Origin: CAZWRV01 sp964636325
GTDB lineage: Bacteria > Verrucomicrobiota > Lentisphaeria > Victivallales > GWF2-50-93
Length of the DNA stretch: 64,000 bases
Reading direction: 5' to 3'
Assembly (NCBI GenBank): GCA_964636325.1
Contig: CAZWRV010000011.1
Span: 30,484-94,483 of the forward strand
The notes under the pieces are model-generated. The model saw only the letters and a list, made by a program, of their open reading frames with translations, was not told the DNA's origin and did not search any database. Position 1 is the stretch's first letter, and each line of letters starts with the position of its first letter. A program made the position numbers and the translations under genes. Below, one piece after another: positions 26,153-35,744 of this stretch.

Positions 26153-28294
26153 ATGATTGACGCAGTCAGGAAGCTTCCACTCCTCTACAGGACATACGCC
26201 ATGCTGGGCATCATGTTCCTCTGCGTCATTGTCCTCAACATATTCGCGTATTTCTCCATAATGCACATCGGCGAAATATACGCCTCATGGTCAAACGCCG
26301 CCGTGAACCTCAAGCTGAAGGTGATGGCCGCGGACATCACCCTAAGGGCACTCGTCACAGGAAGCACCGTCAAGGACATGAACGGGGTATGGGATCCGCT
26401 GGACCAGGCCGAGTCAATAGCGAAATCTTCCCTGAAGCTCGCTGACGATTCGCCGCTCCTTTCGAGCATGAAGGACTACAGGCAGTTTCTCGTCGACATC
26501 TTCGTCGTCCCCGAGGGCCAGGAGCCGAAGCCGATACCACAGGACTTCTTCACCACCTACACAGGCAAGTTCGACGCCCTTATCGGGAACATCGAGACAT
26601 TCAAGTCGCTGATGGACAAATCGATCTCCGGGCGCCTGCGGATATTCAAGGTCATCTATGTTTTCATCATGGTGAACATCTTGCTGCTTTTCGTGATCGT
26701 CGTATTCTCTGTAGGCAAGCACACCAGGATGTGCGAGATTGTCCAGAACGAGCTGGCCGACACCAAGAACAACCTCGACATCATACTCAACTCAACCGAC
26801 TCGCTCCTTGTCACCGTCGACAAGGAGATGACGATCACCCACCTCAACAACGCTGCGTCAAGGTATCTCGGCGCCGATCCGGCACAGTCCGTAGGCCGTA
26901 AGCTCGCCCAGACGGCTCCCATGCTCGAAGGCTACCTGCCGGAGATATCGAAGGTTTTCTATTCCGGAAAGCCGGCCGAATTCTACCGGGAGAAGATACT
27001 TTTCTGCGACGGCACCGAAAGGTTCTACAACATCACCGCCAACCAGCTCCTCCACGGCGCCGGTGGAGTCGTCATACGCATAGAGGACATCACGGCGCCC
27101 GAAGTCCGCGAGGAGCAGATCAGGCAGTCCCAGAAGATGGAGGTCGTCGAAAACATCATCGAAAGCCTCACCAACGACTTCAACAACGTCCTCGGCGCCA
27201 TAAACGCTTCCGTATCCATGCTCAAGTTCACCTCCGAAAAGGGGCCGGTCCAGCCGTCCGACCTGAAGAACAGCATAGAGATAATAGAGAACTCCATAGA
27301 GCGCGCAGTCGTCATGGTCCGCCAGCTCACGTCCATCTCGAAGAGACAGGAACTCACCCTTTCGCCCGTCGACCTCAACATCTCCGTCAGCCATGTCATC
27401 AAGATATGTGAAAAGTCCTTCGACAAGCGGATATCCCTCAAGACCGCCTTCGCCGCCTTGAGGGCCATGGTCAAGGGCGACCCCGCCCTCATCGAGACGG
27501 TCATACTCAACCTCTGCGAGAACGCCGCCCACGCAATGACCATAATGAAGGGTGCAAGCCAGCAGTGGGGCGGCGAACTGAGAATTTCCGTCACTTATGT
27601 CCTGCCGGACTCCAACTTCAGGGCCATGCACCCGAACGCCACTAAGAAGTCATACTGGGCTATCAGCGTCTCCGACACTGGTGTCGGGATAGACCGCGAA
27701 GTCATGCCTCACATCTTCGACCCCTTCTACTCCACCAAGGGCAAGAACCGGGGCATGGGGCTCGGGCTCTCAACGATAAGGGAAATAGTGGGGCAGCACA
27801 GCGGATTCATAGACATAGCCTCAGTCCCCGGCGAAGGCACGACCGCCACCGTCTATATTCCCGAAATAGAGGAACAGATTTCCAAAGTCCTCAAGTTCCA
27901 GGTCGAGGCCGAAGTCCCTATCCCCACAGGCGCAGGACTGATACTGGTAGTCGACGACGAAGGCATAATGCGCAAGACCGCCCACAGCATCCTCACCAAG
28001 CTCGGCTACGAAGTCATCTTCGCCGAGAACGGCATCCAGGCCATCGACACCTACAGCCGCAGAGGCAAGGACATCAGCATGGTCATGCTCGACCTCTCCA
28101 TGCCAAAGATGGACGGCAAGGAAACCTTCGTCGAACTCAAGAAGATCAATCCGCTCATAAAGGCCATAATCGTCTCGGGCATGGAGACCGACAAGCGAAT
28201 CAACGAGATGATCGCCATGGGCGCGAAGAGCTATGTCCCCAAGCCGTATTCGATGATTTCACTGGCGCAGGCGGTGAAGAAGGTCATCGGATGA
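26153..28294 (+). CDS. Membrane PAS hybrid sensor kinase lacking the phospho-acceptor His
   Basis: The 713-aa protein has two transmembrane helices (about 15-36 and 166-186) enclosing a 130-residue periplasmic sensor domain. PAS (about 203-315), a HisKA-like helix pair, HATPase_c (NLCENAAHAM, DTGVGID, GLGLSTIRE) and a C-terminal REC (about 590-713; VVDDE, Asp in MLDLSMP, Lys in VPKPYS) follow. The H box reads LTNDFNNVLGAI: Asn341 stands where the paired upstream kinase has His339 (IAHDFKN). The family phosphorylates that His, so this kinase cannot do so in the usual way. It may work as a heterodimer partner, a phosphatase or a phosphate sink through its REC. Confidence 0.9.
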   Translation: MIDAVRKLPLLYRTYAMLGIMFLCVIVLNIFAYFSIMHIGEIYASWSNAAVNLKLKVMAADITLRALVTGSTVKDMNGVWDPLDQAESIAKSSLKLADDSPLLSSMKDYRQFLVDIFVVPEGQEPKPIPQDFFTTYTGKFDALIGNIETFKSLMDKSISGRLRIFKVIYVFIMVNILLLFVIVVFSVGKHTRMCEIVQNELADTKNNLDIILNSTDSLLVTVDKEMTITHLNNAASRYLGADPAQSVGRKLAQTAPMLEGYLPEISKVFYSGKPAEFYREKILFCDGTERFYNITANQLLHGAGGVVIRIEDITAPEVREEQIRQSQKMEVVENIIESLTNDFNNVLGAINASVSMLKFTSEKGPVQPSDLKNSIEIIENSIERAVVMVRQLTSISKRQELTLSPVDLNISVSHVIKICEKSFDKRISLKTAFAALRAMVKGDPALIETVILNLCENAAHAMTIMKGASQQWGGELRISVTYVLPDSNFRAMHPNATKKSYWAISVSDTGVGIDREVMPHIFDPFYSTKGKNRGMGLGLSTIREIVGQHSGFIDIASVPGEGTTATVYIPEIEEQISKVLKFQVEAEVPIPTGAGLILVVDDEGIMRKTAHSILTKLGYEVIFAENGIQAIDTYSRRGKDISMVMLDLSMPKMDGKETFVELKKINPLIKAIIVSGMETDKRINEMIAMGAKSYVPKPYSMISLAQAVKKVIG

Positions 28295-28800
28295 CGGCGA
28301 TATCCTCAACTTCCATATCCCTTGACCTCCATGAGCTGTCCGGAAACTTCATAGGTTAGGAAGCAGTGGACAAGCCCCCTTGCGGAGTCGGCAGTTCCGT
28401 CTCGACAAGACCGGGCCCGATGCCCCCAGAATGATTTTTTAATGGTATCTATTTTTTTGATTTTTTCATCGCGCTGAAAAATGGATGCTTAATCATCCGG
28501 AAATCAAGCGGGAGGGGCAGTTACACAGTCTCATCCCTGAAAATCCCATGTTTCCCCGGCATTTCCCTTTGCTGATTGGGTTTTCCCCTCCGGGCCCGCC
28601 GCGGCGGGTGCAGGAAGAGGTTTTTCTGCAAAGTTCTGCCCGGTTTTACCCGCTCCCATCCTTGAAATCCCGTCCTGACTTGCTACCTTCAACCTATGGT
28701 TAAAATCAAAATTCCTAACAGTCAGTAACCTATTGGGGATTTGGTCACTTGGAATTTAAATATCCACAAGGACATATGCTGTAACTCTTGCAAGGGGCTA
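28295..28800. other. Intergenic region without recognised gene
   Basis: This 506-bp stretch contains T-rich segments around 28435-28470 that could end transcription of the kinase pair. Short frames that cross it have unlikely composition and no ribosome-binding site. An ATTTGGTCACTTGGAATTT motif at 28738-28756 vaguely recalls the AT-rich repeat family but has no inverted partner. No gene is supported. Confidence 0.5.
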
Positions 28801-29361
28801 ATGAGGGTAAGGACATACGGCGATCCGGCGCTTGCGCGCAAAGCGTTGCCTGTCAGGGCGATGGACAAGGCAGTCCTTCGCCTCGCCGGATCGCTGGTGG
28901 AGATGATGCACGAGCACGACGGGATCGGCCTTGCCGCGACGCAGCTGGGGAAGGAACTGCGGATGGTTGCGCTCAACGTCCCCCAGCCCAGGAGGCAGGA
29001 CGGCTCGCTCGCCCATCCGCTTTCGCCCGGGGAGATCGAGCTTCTTCCACTCATGCCTCTGGTTCTGGTGAACCCTGAAATAGTCTCGTTTTCGCCGTTC
29101 GAAGGAGTCCGCGAGGAGGGTTGCCTCAGCGTACCGAAGATATACGCCCCGGTCTCGCGGCCTGTGTCGGTAATACTCAGGGCACGCGTCTGCGAAGGCG
29201 CCGAGATCATGCTGGAATGCGCCGGACTTCTCGGAAGGGCAGTCCAGCACGAGATAGACCATCTCGACGGGATTCTTTTCGTCCAGAGGGTCGTGCCGGA
29301 TGAGCTGGAGAAGATCAGCAAGGAACTTGAAAAGCTCGCCAAGGGTAAGGGAGGGAACTGA
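28801..29361 (+). CDS. def: Peptide deformylase
   Basis: The 186-aa metalloenzyme removes the N-formyl group from nascent proteins at the ribosome. All three family motifs are present: GIGLAATQLG (motif 1), EEGCLSVP (motif 2, metal Cys) and QHEIDHLDGILF (motif 3, HExxH-type with two metal His and catalytic Glu). I start it at the ATG after CAAGGGGCTA rather than at an in-frame start 60 nt upstream, because MRVRTYGDPALARKA is the normal N terminus. The usual fmt neighbour is missing. The stop TGA overlaps the ATG of the next gene, indicating translational coupling. Confidence 0.97.
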   Translation: MRVRTYGDPALARKALPVRAMDKAVLRLAGSLVEMMHEHDGIGLAATQLGKELRMVALNVPQPRRQDGSLAHPLSPGEIELLPLMPLVLVNPEIVSFSPFEGVREEGCLSVPKIYAPVSRPVSVILRARVCEGAEIMLECAGLLGRAVQHEIDHLDGILFVQRVVPDELEKISKELEKLAKGKGGN

Positions 29362-30281
29362 TGGACGCTCTCCCGAAGAAATCGTTCCTGTGGGCGGCGT
29401 TCGGCGTCTGCAAGGGGACTGATGCGTTCGTCGAGATCGCCATGTTCCCCACGATTAAGACAGCCTTCCATTTCATACTATTCGCCTGCATCGCGTCTGT
29501 AATTTCGGCCGGACTCAGGACTTCCTTAACATACGCAGGGACCATCGGGAGATTCTGCGCCGCGTTCGAGGGGCAGTTCGGACATGTTTCAAATTCAGGG
29601 GCGAAAGGTGTTCTGCCTTCCCTTAGCCCGGAGACTTCGCGCTCGATGGTGGTCGACAATATCAGGGTGGACTACATTTCCGGGGAGGGGAAGGGGCCAG
29701 GCTTCAGGCCTGACGACGGGATTTCGAACTGCGGACTGCTATGGATGCCGAAGTCCATGGTCTTCTGGGGAAGGAACGGGCCGAAGTTCCGCTTCTTCTC
29801 GCTGGCCGACCTTTCACCGAGCCGGAACAAGATATCGACTGGTACCGCGGATCAGGTGCTGGCCTACGCACAGGCGACGCCGCTGCCGGCCGACCTTGCC
29901 TCGCAGATCCCTTCAGCAAGCCTCATCACGCTGAAGAACGCCCTGATCGTATCGGCCTTCCTGCTCAGCGGCGCCAACGTCTTCCTTGTGACAGTCCTGT
30001 TCATCCCGCTTTTCGCGCTTTTCTCCACGTTCTTCTTTTCGGCATCTGCCACCGGCATGATCATTCCGATGAGGTTCAGGAACATCCTGAACGTGGCAAT
30101 ATATTCAAGCTTCCCCGGCATACTGATCGCGTCGCTGTTCCATGGCTTCGACATCCCGTACGTTGAATACCAGACAATGTGCGTAATCTGCTTCCTGATA
30201 TATTTCACAGTAGTGCTCAACAATCTGCAGAGGAAGGCTAGGCCTTCGTCCAGCGAGGAGTCCGACTATGACGATTTCTGA
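29361..30281 (+). CDS. Inner-membrane protein resembling the DUF1189 family
   Basis: The 306-aa protein has a first transmembrane helix at about 33-53, a 130-residue extracytoplasmic part and four C-terminal helices (about 190-285) ending in a charged tail (SSSEESDYDDF). The layout (helix, soluble loop, cluster of helices) resembles DUF1189 membrane proteins, but identity is not certain. The ATG overlaps the def stop by one base, and the last 14 nt overlap the D123-like gene, so the three form a tightly coupled operon. Function is unknown. Confidence 0.6.
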   Translation: MDALPKKSFLWAAFGVCKGTDAFVEIAMFPTIKTAFHFILFACIASVISAGLRTSLTYAGTIGRFCAAFEGQFGHVSNSGAKGVLPSLSPETSRSMVVDNIRVDYISGEGKGPGFRPDDGISNCGLLWMPKSMVFWGRNGPKFRFFSLADLSPSRNKISTGTADQVLAYAQATPLPADLASQIPSASLITLKNALIVSAFLLSGANVFLVTVLFIPLFALFSTFFFSASATGMIIPMRFRNILNVAIYSSFPGILIASLFHGFDIPYVEYQTMCVICFLIYFTVVLNNLQRKARPSSSEESDYDDF

Positions 30282-31011
30282 AGTATGTCCGGGCGGACCG
30301 CTGTCGGAATACGGCGCCGCCAGATGGTATGAGAACCTTTCAAGCCATACGTTTCCGACCAGCTTCGTTAAACTGCGCCCGATGGAGGTGCAGAGCCTGG
30401 CCGAGGGCGAGAAGTCCGGCAGCCATGCCGATGAAGTGATCGCCAGACTGTCGCAGCCGATGAACGCCTATCCCGGCAACTGCTTCGTCTTCACCGACCA
30501 TTATGCTCCGACCGACACTGAGAGGTTCGCGTTGAAGGGCGGCGCCGTTTATTCGCCCGAGAGCGCATGGAAGTTCCTGGCTCTTAGCGCGAAGATACGC
30601 AGGGCTGCGTCCGAAGGTCTGGTGGAGCATCTCTGCGTGCGCCCGTTCAGGCGGATCACCAGGCCACGCGAGTTCAGGCTCTTCATTCACAAGGGTGTCC
30701 TGAGCGCCATGAGCCAGTACTGGCTCGTCCGCCATTTCAGGAGGCTGCAGGGGGTGAGGCAGCGCTACTGGGATATGGCCGAAAAGTTCGTCACCGAGAT
30801 CTCATGGCTGCTGCCGCAGCACACGCTGGTGATGGACGTTTATTTCACCGCCAAGGGGCAGATACTCATAATAGACATCAATCCCTGGGGACCTCCGACG
30901 GATCCGCTGCTCATGCAGACCTGGGAGCGGGACTGGGATGCCCCCGTCCGGATAGCGACCATAATCCCGCCGCCGGAAACCATTTCCGGAGACGTGAAGG
31001 TTTCATTTTAG
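30268..31011 (+). CDS. D123 (Cdc123) family protein, ATP-grasp-like
   Basis: The 247-aa protein contains the D123 family (PF07065) hallmarks: FVKLRPME near the N terminus, VRPFRRITRPREFRLFIHKG and SAMSQYW in the middle, then VMDVYFTAKGQILIIDINPWGPPTDPLL with a following TWERDW. In eukaryotes Cdc123 is an ATP-grasp-fold chaperone that assembles translation factor eIF2; the Asp and Asn of DINPWG correspond to Mg-ATP ligands. Bacteria lack eIF2, so the target here is unknown. It overlaps the preceding membrane-protein gene by 14 nt and follows def. It is slightly shorter than eukaryotic forms, which carry extra N-terminal sequence. Confidence 0.85.
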   Translation: MTISEVCPGGPLSEYGAARWYENLSSHTFPTSFVKLRPMEVQSLAEGEKSGSHADEVIARLSQPMNAYPGNCFVFTDHYAPTDTERFALKGGAVYSPESAWKFLALSAKIRRAASEGLVEHLCVRPFRRITRPREFRLFIHKGVLSAMSQYWLVRHFRRLQGVRQRYWDMAEKFVTEISWLLPQHTLVMDVYFTAKGQILIIDINPWGPPTDPLLMQTWERDWDAPVRIATIIPPPETISGDVKVSF

Positions 31012-31093
31012 CGTCCTTATTTTTGGCATCTATGCGGGGTTGAGTGTTTGTTGTCGGACATCAAATCTGGTTGTGGGTGAAGCCCGCCTTAAG

Positions 31094-32974
31094 ATGAAAT
31101 CATATCTGCTCGTATTCTTTCTTTTCTTCTCCGCGGCCTTGCACGGCGCAGGGATCGCAGTCGAGCGCCTCGAATGGGGGTTCGACGGCAAGGTGTCGCT
31201 GAACCAATTCAACATGCTGCGGGTGCTTTTCAGCAACCAGTCGGACAAGCCGTTCGACGGCGAGGTGATCCTGCAGAGGTCCTATTTCGGCGGGGGGGCG
31301 GGCCCGGGGGGGGTTTGTTGGGGGGGGGGGGGGGGGGGCGGGCCGCGCATCGGCCTTCCGTCCGCCAGGGAACTTTATATCACGCCGCATTCAGCGAAAT
31401 GGGTGCTTTTCTCGCCGTTCGTGAGATCCGACAACATGGAATGGATCATCAGGTGGGGCGACGGTAAGGGGGCGTCCTACAACGTGTCCAGGCCCCCGGC
31501 GGGTCCTCCGGCCACGGTGCTTCTGCGTCCCGATAACATCCTCTACGGGAAGTCGAAGCTCCGCAGCTTCGAGGACGCATTCTTCCCGCCGTCGGTTTCC
31601 CTCTGCGCCGGTCTGGACACCGTCGTGATCGCCGAACCGCCCCGCTTCACTCCGGTCCAGTGCCAGGCGTTCCTCGACTGGCTGCGGAGCGGTGGTACCG
31701 CCGTGGTCGTCCACGGCCCGGACGGCAGATATCCTCTCTTTCCGCCGGAGCTTGCGGTGCTGGACTCCACGGCGGAGGATGCCGCGGGCGCGGGAAGGAT
31801 CGCCAGGTTCCCCGTCGCAACTGCGGATGTGTCGCTGGAGTTCCTGAGGGGGAAGGGGCTTGTGGACAGGCCCGACGGAGACGGCGGCCAGGCGCACGCG
31901 CCCGGCGACTACTACTATTACTCGAGCTATGACAGCATACAGAGTTCGATGTCACAGTATTTCAAGGTACTTGTGGCGACCGAGCACAACTGGTGGCTCA
32001 TATTTTCCGTGGCTCTAGGGTATGTGTTCGTAATATCGTTCGGCAACCAGTATGTCGCGCGGAAAACGAGGAACACTGCAATCCCTTTCATCTTCTTCGG
32101 CGCCATGGTGGCGCTCTTCTGCGTGTTTTTCGCGTTTGTCGGCAGGAGGGGGACCGGCGAGATTACCTGCGTCCACGACATCAGCTACGCCCGCGACTGC
32201 GGGGACGGCGCGTTCAACGTGTCCCAGTGGGCCAGCGTCTTCGTGACTTCGACCGGGCGCTACACCGTGGCCCATCCCGGCGAATACAGGTACTACGCCG
32301 ACTGCTCGTACGATGACACCAACGTCGACGGAGTCATCTCCAGCGGCAAGGCCGGGAACGTGCGCCTCAGGATCCCGCTGTATTCCTCGAAGGACATCTT
32401 CTGCCAGGGATGCATGGAATGTCCGGGCGCGGCATTCTCCCTTAAGGACGTCGGATTCGGCAAGGATTCGCTTTCCTCCTTGGAAGTCGCAGCCTCCCCA
32501 AAATTCGGCGGCAATATCCATGGCGCATGGGCGGTCCACAAGGACAGGCTCTACACGATGACGGCTAAGGACTCCTCAAGCTTTTCAATCGGGCGCGGGC
32601 AGCCTCTTGACAAATATCTTGAGGAATGGGCCCGGAGTCACGCCAACGACTTCTACAAATACATGTATGGATATGGCGAAAAGAAAAAAGTTGACGAGAT
32701 GGAAATCCTCTCCACTCTCAAGTCTTCCATCGTTCCGCGGCTCATAGCCAGGAGCCTGGAGAAAGGCGGAGATTCCCAGGACGGAAGGACTGCAAAGATC
32801 AGGAAACCTACGTCCGGCGCACTGGAGCTGTATGTCCTGGCCGACACTCCGCCCACCTTTCAGGCGGTCGGAGAAAATCTTGGAGTCAAGAACGGGCGTA
32901 CCCTCTTCCACTTCAGCTTCACGGTGAAGGAGCCTGCAGACGGAAAGGGCGGGGCACCGCCGGAGGGGAAGTAA
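31094..32974 (+). CDS. Exported/membrane protein with Gly tract, partner of ABC exporter
   Basis: From the ATG at 31094 (signal peptide MKSYLLVFFLFFSAALHGAG) the product is 626 aa; an in-frame start 54 nt earlier gives a non-signal extension. Residues about 20-290 are periplasmic with a class I glutamine-amidotransferase-like segment (AEPPRFTPVQCQAFLDWLRSGGTAVVVHG over its parts). Two transmembrane helices lie at about 295-345, then another extracytoplasmic beta-rich domain. The architecture recalls periplasmic partner proteins encoded with ABC-2 exporters, whose genes follow. A run of 19 Gs at 31320-31338, flanked by runs of 7 and 8 Gs, encodes a Gly stretch; any slip of one or two bases would truncate the protein. 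Confidence 0.7.
   Translation: MKSYLLVFFLFFSAALHGAGIAVERLEWGFDGKVSLNQFNMLRVLFSNQSDKPFDGEVILQRSYFGGGAGPGGVCWGGGGGGGPRIGLPSARELYITPHSAKWVLFSPFVRSDNMEWIIRWGDGKGASYNVSRPPAGPPATVLLRPDNILYGKSKLRSFEDAFFPPSVSLCAGLDTVVIAEPPRFTPVQCQAFLDWLRSGGTAVVVHGPDGRYPLFPPELAVLDSTAEDAAGAGRIARFPVATADVSLEFLRGKGLVDRPDGDGGQAHAPGDYYYYSSYDSIQSSMSQYFKVLVATEHNWWLIFSVALGYVFVISFGNQYVARKTRNTAIPFIFFGAMVALFCVFFAFVGRRGTGEITCVHDISYARDCGDGAFNVSQWASVFVTSTGRYTVAHPGEYRYYADCSYDDTNVDGVISSGKAGNVRLRIPLYSSKDIFCQGCMECPGAAFSLKDVGFGKDSLSSLEVAASPKFGGNIHGAWAVHKDRLYTMTAKDSSSFSIGRGQPLDKYLEEWARSHANDFYKYMYGYGEKKKVDEMEILSTLKSSIVPRLIARSLEKGGDSQDGRTAKIRKPTSGALELYVLADTPPTFQAVGENLGVKNGRTLFHFSFTVKEPADGKGGAPPEGK
31320..31338 (+). repeat. 19-nt poly-G tract inside a coding region
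   Basis: An uninterrupted run of 19 G residues, preceded within 30 nt by runs of 7 (31292-31298) and 8 (31306-31313). The reading frame is open through all of them. A further 9-G run lies just after the stop at 32981-32989. Either a contingency-type slippage site or a sequencing/assembly artefact. Confidence 0.9.
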
Positions 32975-33191
32975 GAGAGTGGGGGGGGGCGCGCCAGACA
33001 GTAGGAAAGCCGAAAGGTGAATTGTAGGTCGCGGGCCACGAAGTCATCGTGTGATTGAGTTGCCGGATTGCTGATAATGTGGGCTCGTCCGCAAGTCCCT
33101 GTCCCTCTCCATCACGCCGATAGGTTGCGACAGGCATCGGCAGGTTTCGAGAATTGGATTTTGCTGATCAAAGAACACATGAGGAAATACC

Positions 33192-34166
33192 ATGTCTGAA
33201 TCATCAAACGTCCCGGACGTCCCGGCCCTAGCTTTCCTGAACCTATTCCACAAGTTCAAGTACAACCACGTCCTGAAGAACGTCACGTTCTCGGTCGCGA
33301 GGAACTCGATACACGGCTTCGTGGGACCGAACGGCGCGGGGAAGACGACGACGCTGAAGCTGTCGGCCACGATATTGAGGCCGCAGGGCGAGAATGTCAT
33401 CAAGGTCTTCGGGCGCGACGTCGGCAGGGACTATGTGGAGGTGAGGAAGAGGATAGGTTTCATGCCCGACTACTTCACCATGTACAAGCAGATGACCGTC
33501 TTCGAATACCTGGACTTCTTCGCGGCGGCCTACGGCCTCGTGCAAAGGGACCGCGACAAGGTGATCGGCGACCTGCTCGACCTTACGGACATGGGCGCCA
33601 GAAAGAACGACCGCCTGCCGACGCTCTCGCGGGGCATGCAGCAGCGCGTAAGCCTGGCGCGTGTTCTGGTGCACGATCCGGAGCTGCTCCTGCTGGACGA
33701 GCCGGCCAGCGGCCTCGACCCCAGGGCCAGGATCGAGCTCATGGAGATACTCAAGGAGCTGCAGGGCATGGGCAAGACGATATTCATCAGCTCGCACATC
33801 CTCAGCGAGCTGGCCGATCTCTGCGACAGCGTGACGATCATCGATACGGGCACGATAAAATATTCCGGGCCGATCGTGGACCTGCTAAGGCACGGCGGCG
33901 CCGAAACACAGGTCTACAGGATCGGTCTCAAGGAGGCCTGCCCCGCCGCGGCCGAGGAGCTCAAGAGGACGAAAGGCGTCATCGAGGTCGCAACAGAAAG
34001 GGACGGCCTTGACCTGAAAGTCTCGATCGACTGCGCGCAGGCCTCGACGAATTCAATCATCGAGGCCGCGATGAAGGGCGGCGCGCAGATCGCCTTCTTC
34101 AAGGAGGAGATGAAGCATCTCAACCAGGTCTTCCTGGACCTCACCAGCAGGGGAAAGGACATCTGA
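33192..34166 (+). CDS. ABC transporter ATP-binding protein (ABC-2/drug-antibiotic exporter type)
   Basis: The 324-aa ATPase has Walker A GPNGAGKTT (about 44-52), a Q-loop region, the signature LSRGMQQRVSLARVL, Walker B LLLLDEPASGLDP and the switch His in ISSHILSEL. The 90-residue C-terminal tail matches the CcmA/DrrA exporter class. It powers the permease encoded immediately downstream; the stop and the permease ATG overlap (TGATG). Start chosen at the ATG; the AGGAAA upstream is a plausible ribosome-binding site. The exported substrate is unknown. Confidence 0.95.
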   Translation: MSESSNVPDVPALAFLNLFHKFKYNHVLKNVTFSVARNSIHGFVGPNGAGKTTTLKLSATILRPQGENVIKVFGRDVGRDYVEVRKRIGFMPDYFTMYKQMTVFEYLDFFAAAYGLVQRDRDKVIGDLLDLTDMGARKNDRLPTLSRGMQQRVSLARVLVHDPELLLLDEPASGLDPRARIELMEILKELQGMGKTIFISSHILSELADLCDSVTIIDTGTIKYSGPIVDLLRHGGAETQVYRIGLKEACPAAAEELKRTKGVIEVATERDGLDLKVSIDCAQASTNSIIEAAMKGGAQIAFFKEEMKHLNQVFLDLTSRGKDI

Positions 34167-35743
34167 TGAGAATCCCCCTCCCCAACATGGTCCTCTTCAA
34201 ATACAGCCTTCGTACGGACATCCTTCAGTGGCAGAACTATCTGTCGCGCCTGATCATGATGATCATAATACTCTTCATACTGCTGGAGTTTGTCCTTCCC
34301 GGAGCGTTCAGGAGGTCCGGCAGCGGCCTTAACTTCTTCGTCTCGATATCCATGATCAATATCGTGTTCATCAACCTTTTGGCCGTGTCGTTCTTCTCGT
34401 CCGCGGTCACGGAGGAGAAGGAGGCCGAGTCGCTGGCGCTTCTCCTGATGACCGGCCTGAGCCCGTTCACGATGCTGCTGAGCAAGAGCACCAGCAAGCT
34501 GATCCTCGGGATGACGCTTATCGTAGCGCAGATACCGTTCATAGTTCTTGCAGTTACGCTGGGCGGGGTGGGCTTGGACCAGATATTTTCAGTTTACCTG
34601 GTGATACTGGCGCATACGGTCCTGCTCTGCAGCATGGCCCTGCTTCCGTCGGTTATATTCAACGAGACCGTCACGGCGGCATGCTTCACGTTCCTGGGGA
34701 TCGCTGCATTCCACTTCTCCACCGCATACTGGGAGACCCTCAACTTCCTTTCGCCGTTCTATGCCGTGATCCAGATGACAAGGAATTATTCCTTCGACAT
34801 CTTCGTTTTGGTGTGGAATCCGGCCGTAAACATCTTGGTTGGCGCGGCCATCTTCGTCATTTCGTTCGGACTCTTCAACCGGTTCTCGCGCTCCGGCGGG
34901 AAGGGAGGCGAGGGGAGGATCGCCGCTCTGAAGCAGATTTCCGGCAGGAACCGCTTCAAGGGCTGGCTCGGGGCGGGAAGGGCGTGGAGATACGCGTTCG
35001 CATGGAAGGAATACTTCTTCACTGCGGGCGGAAAGCTCACCGCGCTGAGCAGCGCCGTTACTTTCGCAGTCCTCTTCGCCGGCATATACATATATTTCGG
35101 ATATGTGAAGGGCGACATGTCGTTCAAGGATCTGCTCTGGGGTATACTGGTGGTCTCGATCATCGCCTGCATATTGAAGATGATATATGTCACCGGAACC
35201 TTCCTTGGCAACGAGGTATGGAGCAAGACCCTGCCGGCGCTGGTGATTCTGCCCGTGCCTATAAAGAGGATACTGCGCCAGAAGCTCGCCGGCGGGATGC
35301 TGATGCTCCTCCCTTCCCTCGGCTTCATCGCATTGTCAATCGTTCTCCTGATAGGAATGGACTTCGACAACTTCTGCAGGGACGTGGACAACATACGCCT
35401 GGACGAGTTCTTCACCGAAAGCGCCATGGTGACGATGTCATATCTGGCGCTCTACGCCATAAAGCTCGTCTTCTTCTTCTACCTATACGCATACGTCTCG
35501 ATGGTGGTGAGATACGGCTCGATCGTCGTCGCCGGCCTGATATTTATCGGCGTTGGTATCGCGCTGGGCCTCCCAGGCTACATACTTCTTGCGACCAGCG
35601 CCATTATGACGGGGGTGGGCGGGTCGTTTTTAGGCGGCATGTCCATCGGCATCATGATAAGCGCGGCGGGGCACCTCGTGGGCATATTTCTCCTGAGGAG
35701 CATGTCCTACAGGAAGATCGAACAGCTCGCGGGAAGCATATAG
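34166..35743 (+). CDS. ABC-2 type permease
   Basis: The 525-aa membrane protein has about 11-12 hydrophobic helices in two groups (residues 20-240 and 285-515) separated by a basic cytoplasmic loop (SGGKGGEGRIAALKQISGRNR). VTEEKEAESLALLLMTGLSP is the typical cytoplasmic motif after the second helix of ABC-2 permeases. It forms the channel for the upstream ATPase, with which its start codon overlaps. The length suggests a fused or duplicated permease rather than the usual 250-400 aa half. A strong hairpin follows the stop. Confidence 0.9.
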   Translation: MRIPLPNMVLFKYSLRTDILQWQNYLSRLIMMIIILFILLEFVLPGAFRRSGSGLNFFVSISMINIVFINLLAVSFFSSAVTEEKEAESLALLLMTGLSPFTMLLSKSTSKLILGMTLIVAQIPFIVLAVTLGGVGLDQIFSVYLVILAHTVLLCSMALLPSVIFNETVTAACFTFLGIAAFHFSTAYWETLNFLSPFYAVIQMTRNYSFDIFVLVWNPAVNILVGAAIFVISFGLFNRFSRSGGKGGEGRIAALKQISGRNRFKGWLGAGRAWRYAFAWKEYFFTAGGKLTALSSAVTFAVLFAGIYIYFGYVKGDMSFKDLLWGILVVSIIACILKMIYVTGTFLGNEVWSKTLPALVILPVPIKRILRQKLAGGMLMLLPSLGFIALSIVLLIGMDFDNFCRDVDNIRLDEFFTESAMVTMSYLALYAIKLVFFFYLYAYVSMVVRYGSIVVAGLIFIGVGIALGLPGYILLATSAIMTGVGGSFLGGMSIGIMISAAGHLVGIFLLRSMSYRKIEQLAGSI

Positions 35744-35744
35744 T

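Noticed and set aside
28485..28703. 72-aa frame in the gap before def
   Set aside because: No ribosome-binding site, unusual composition, no neighbour support.
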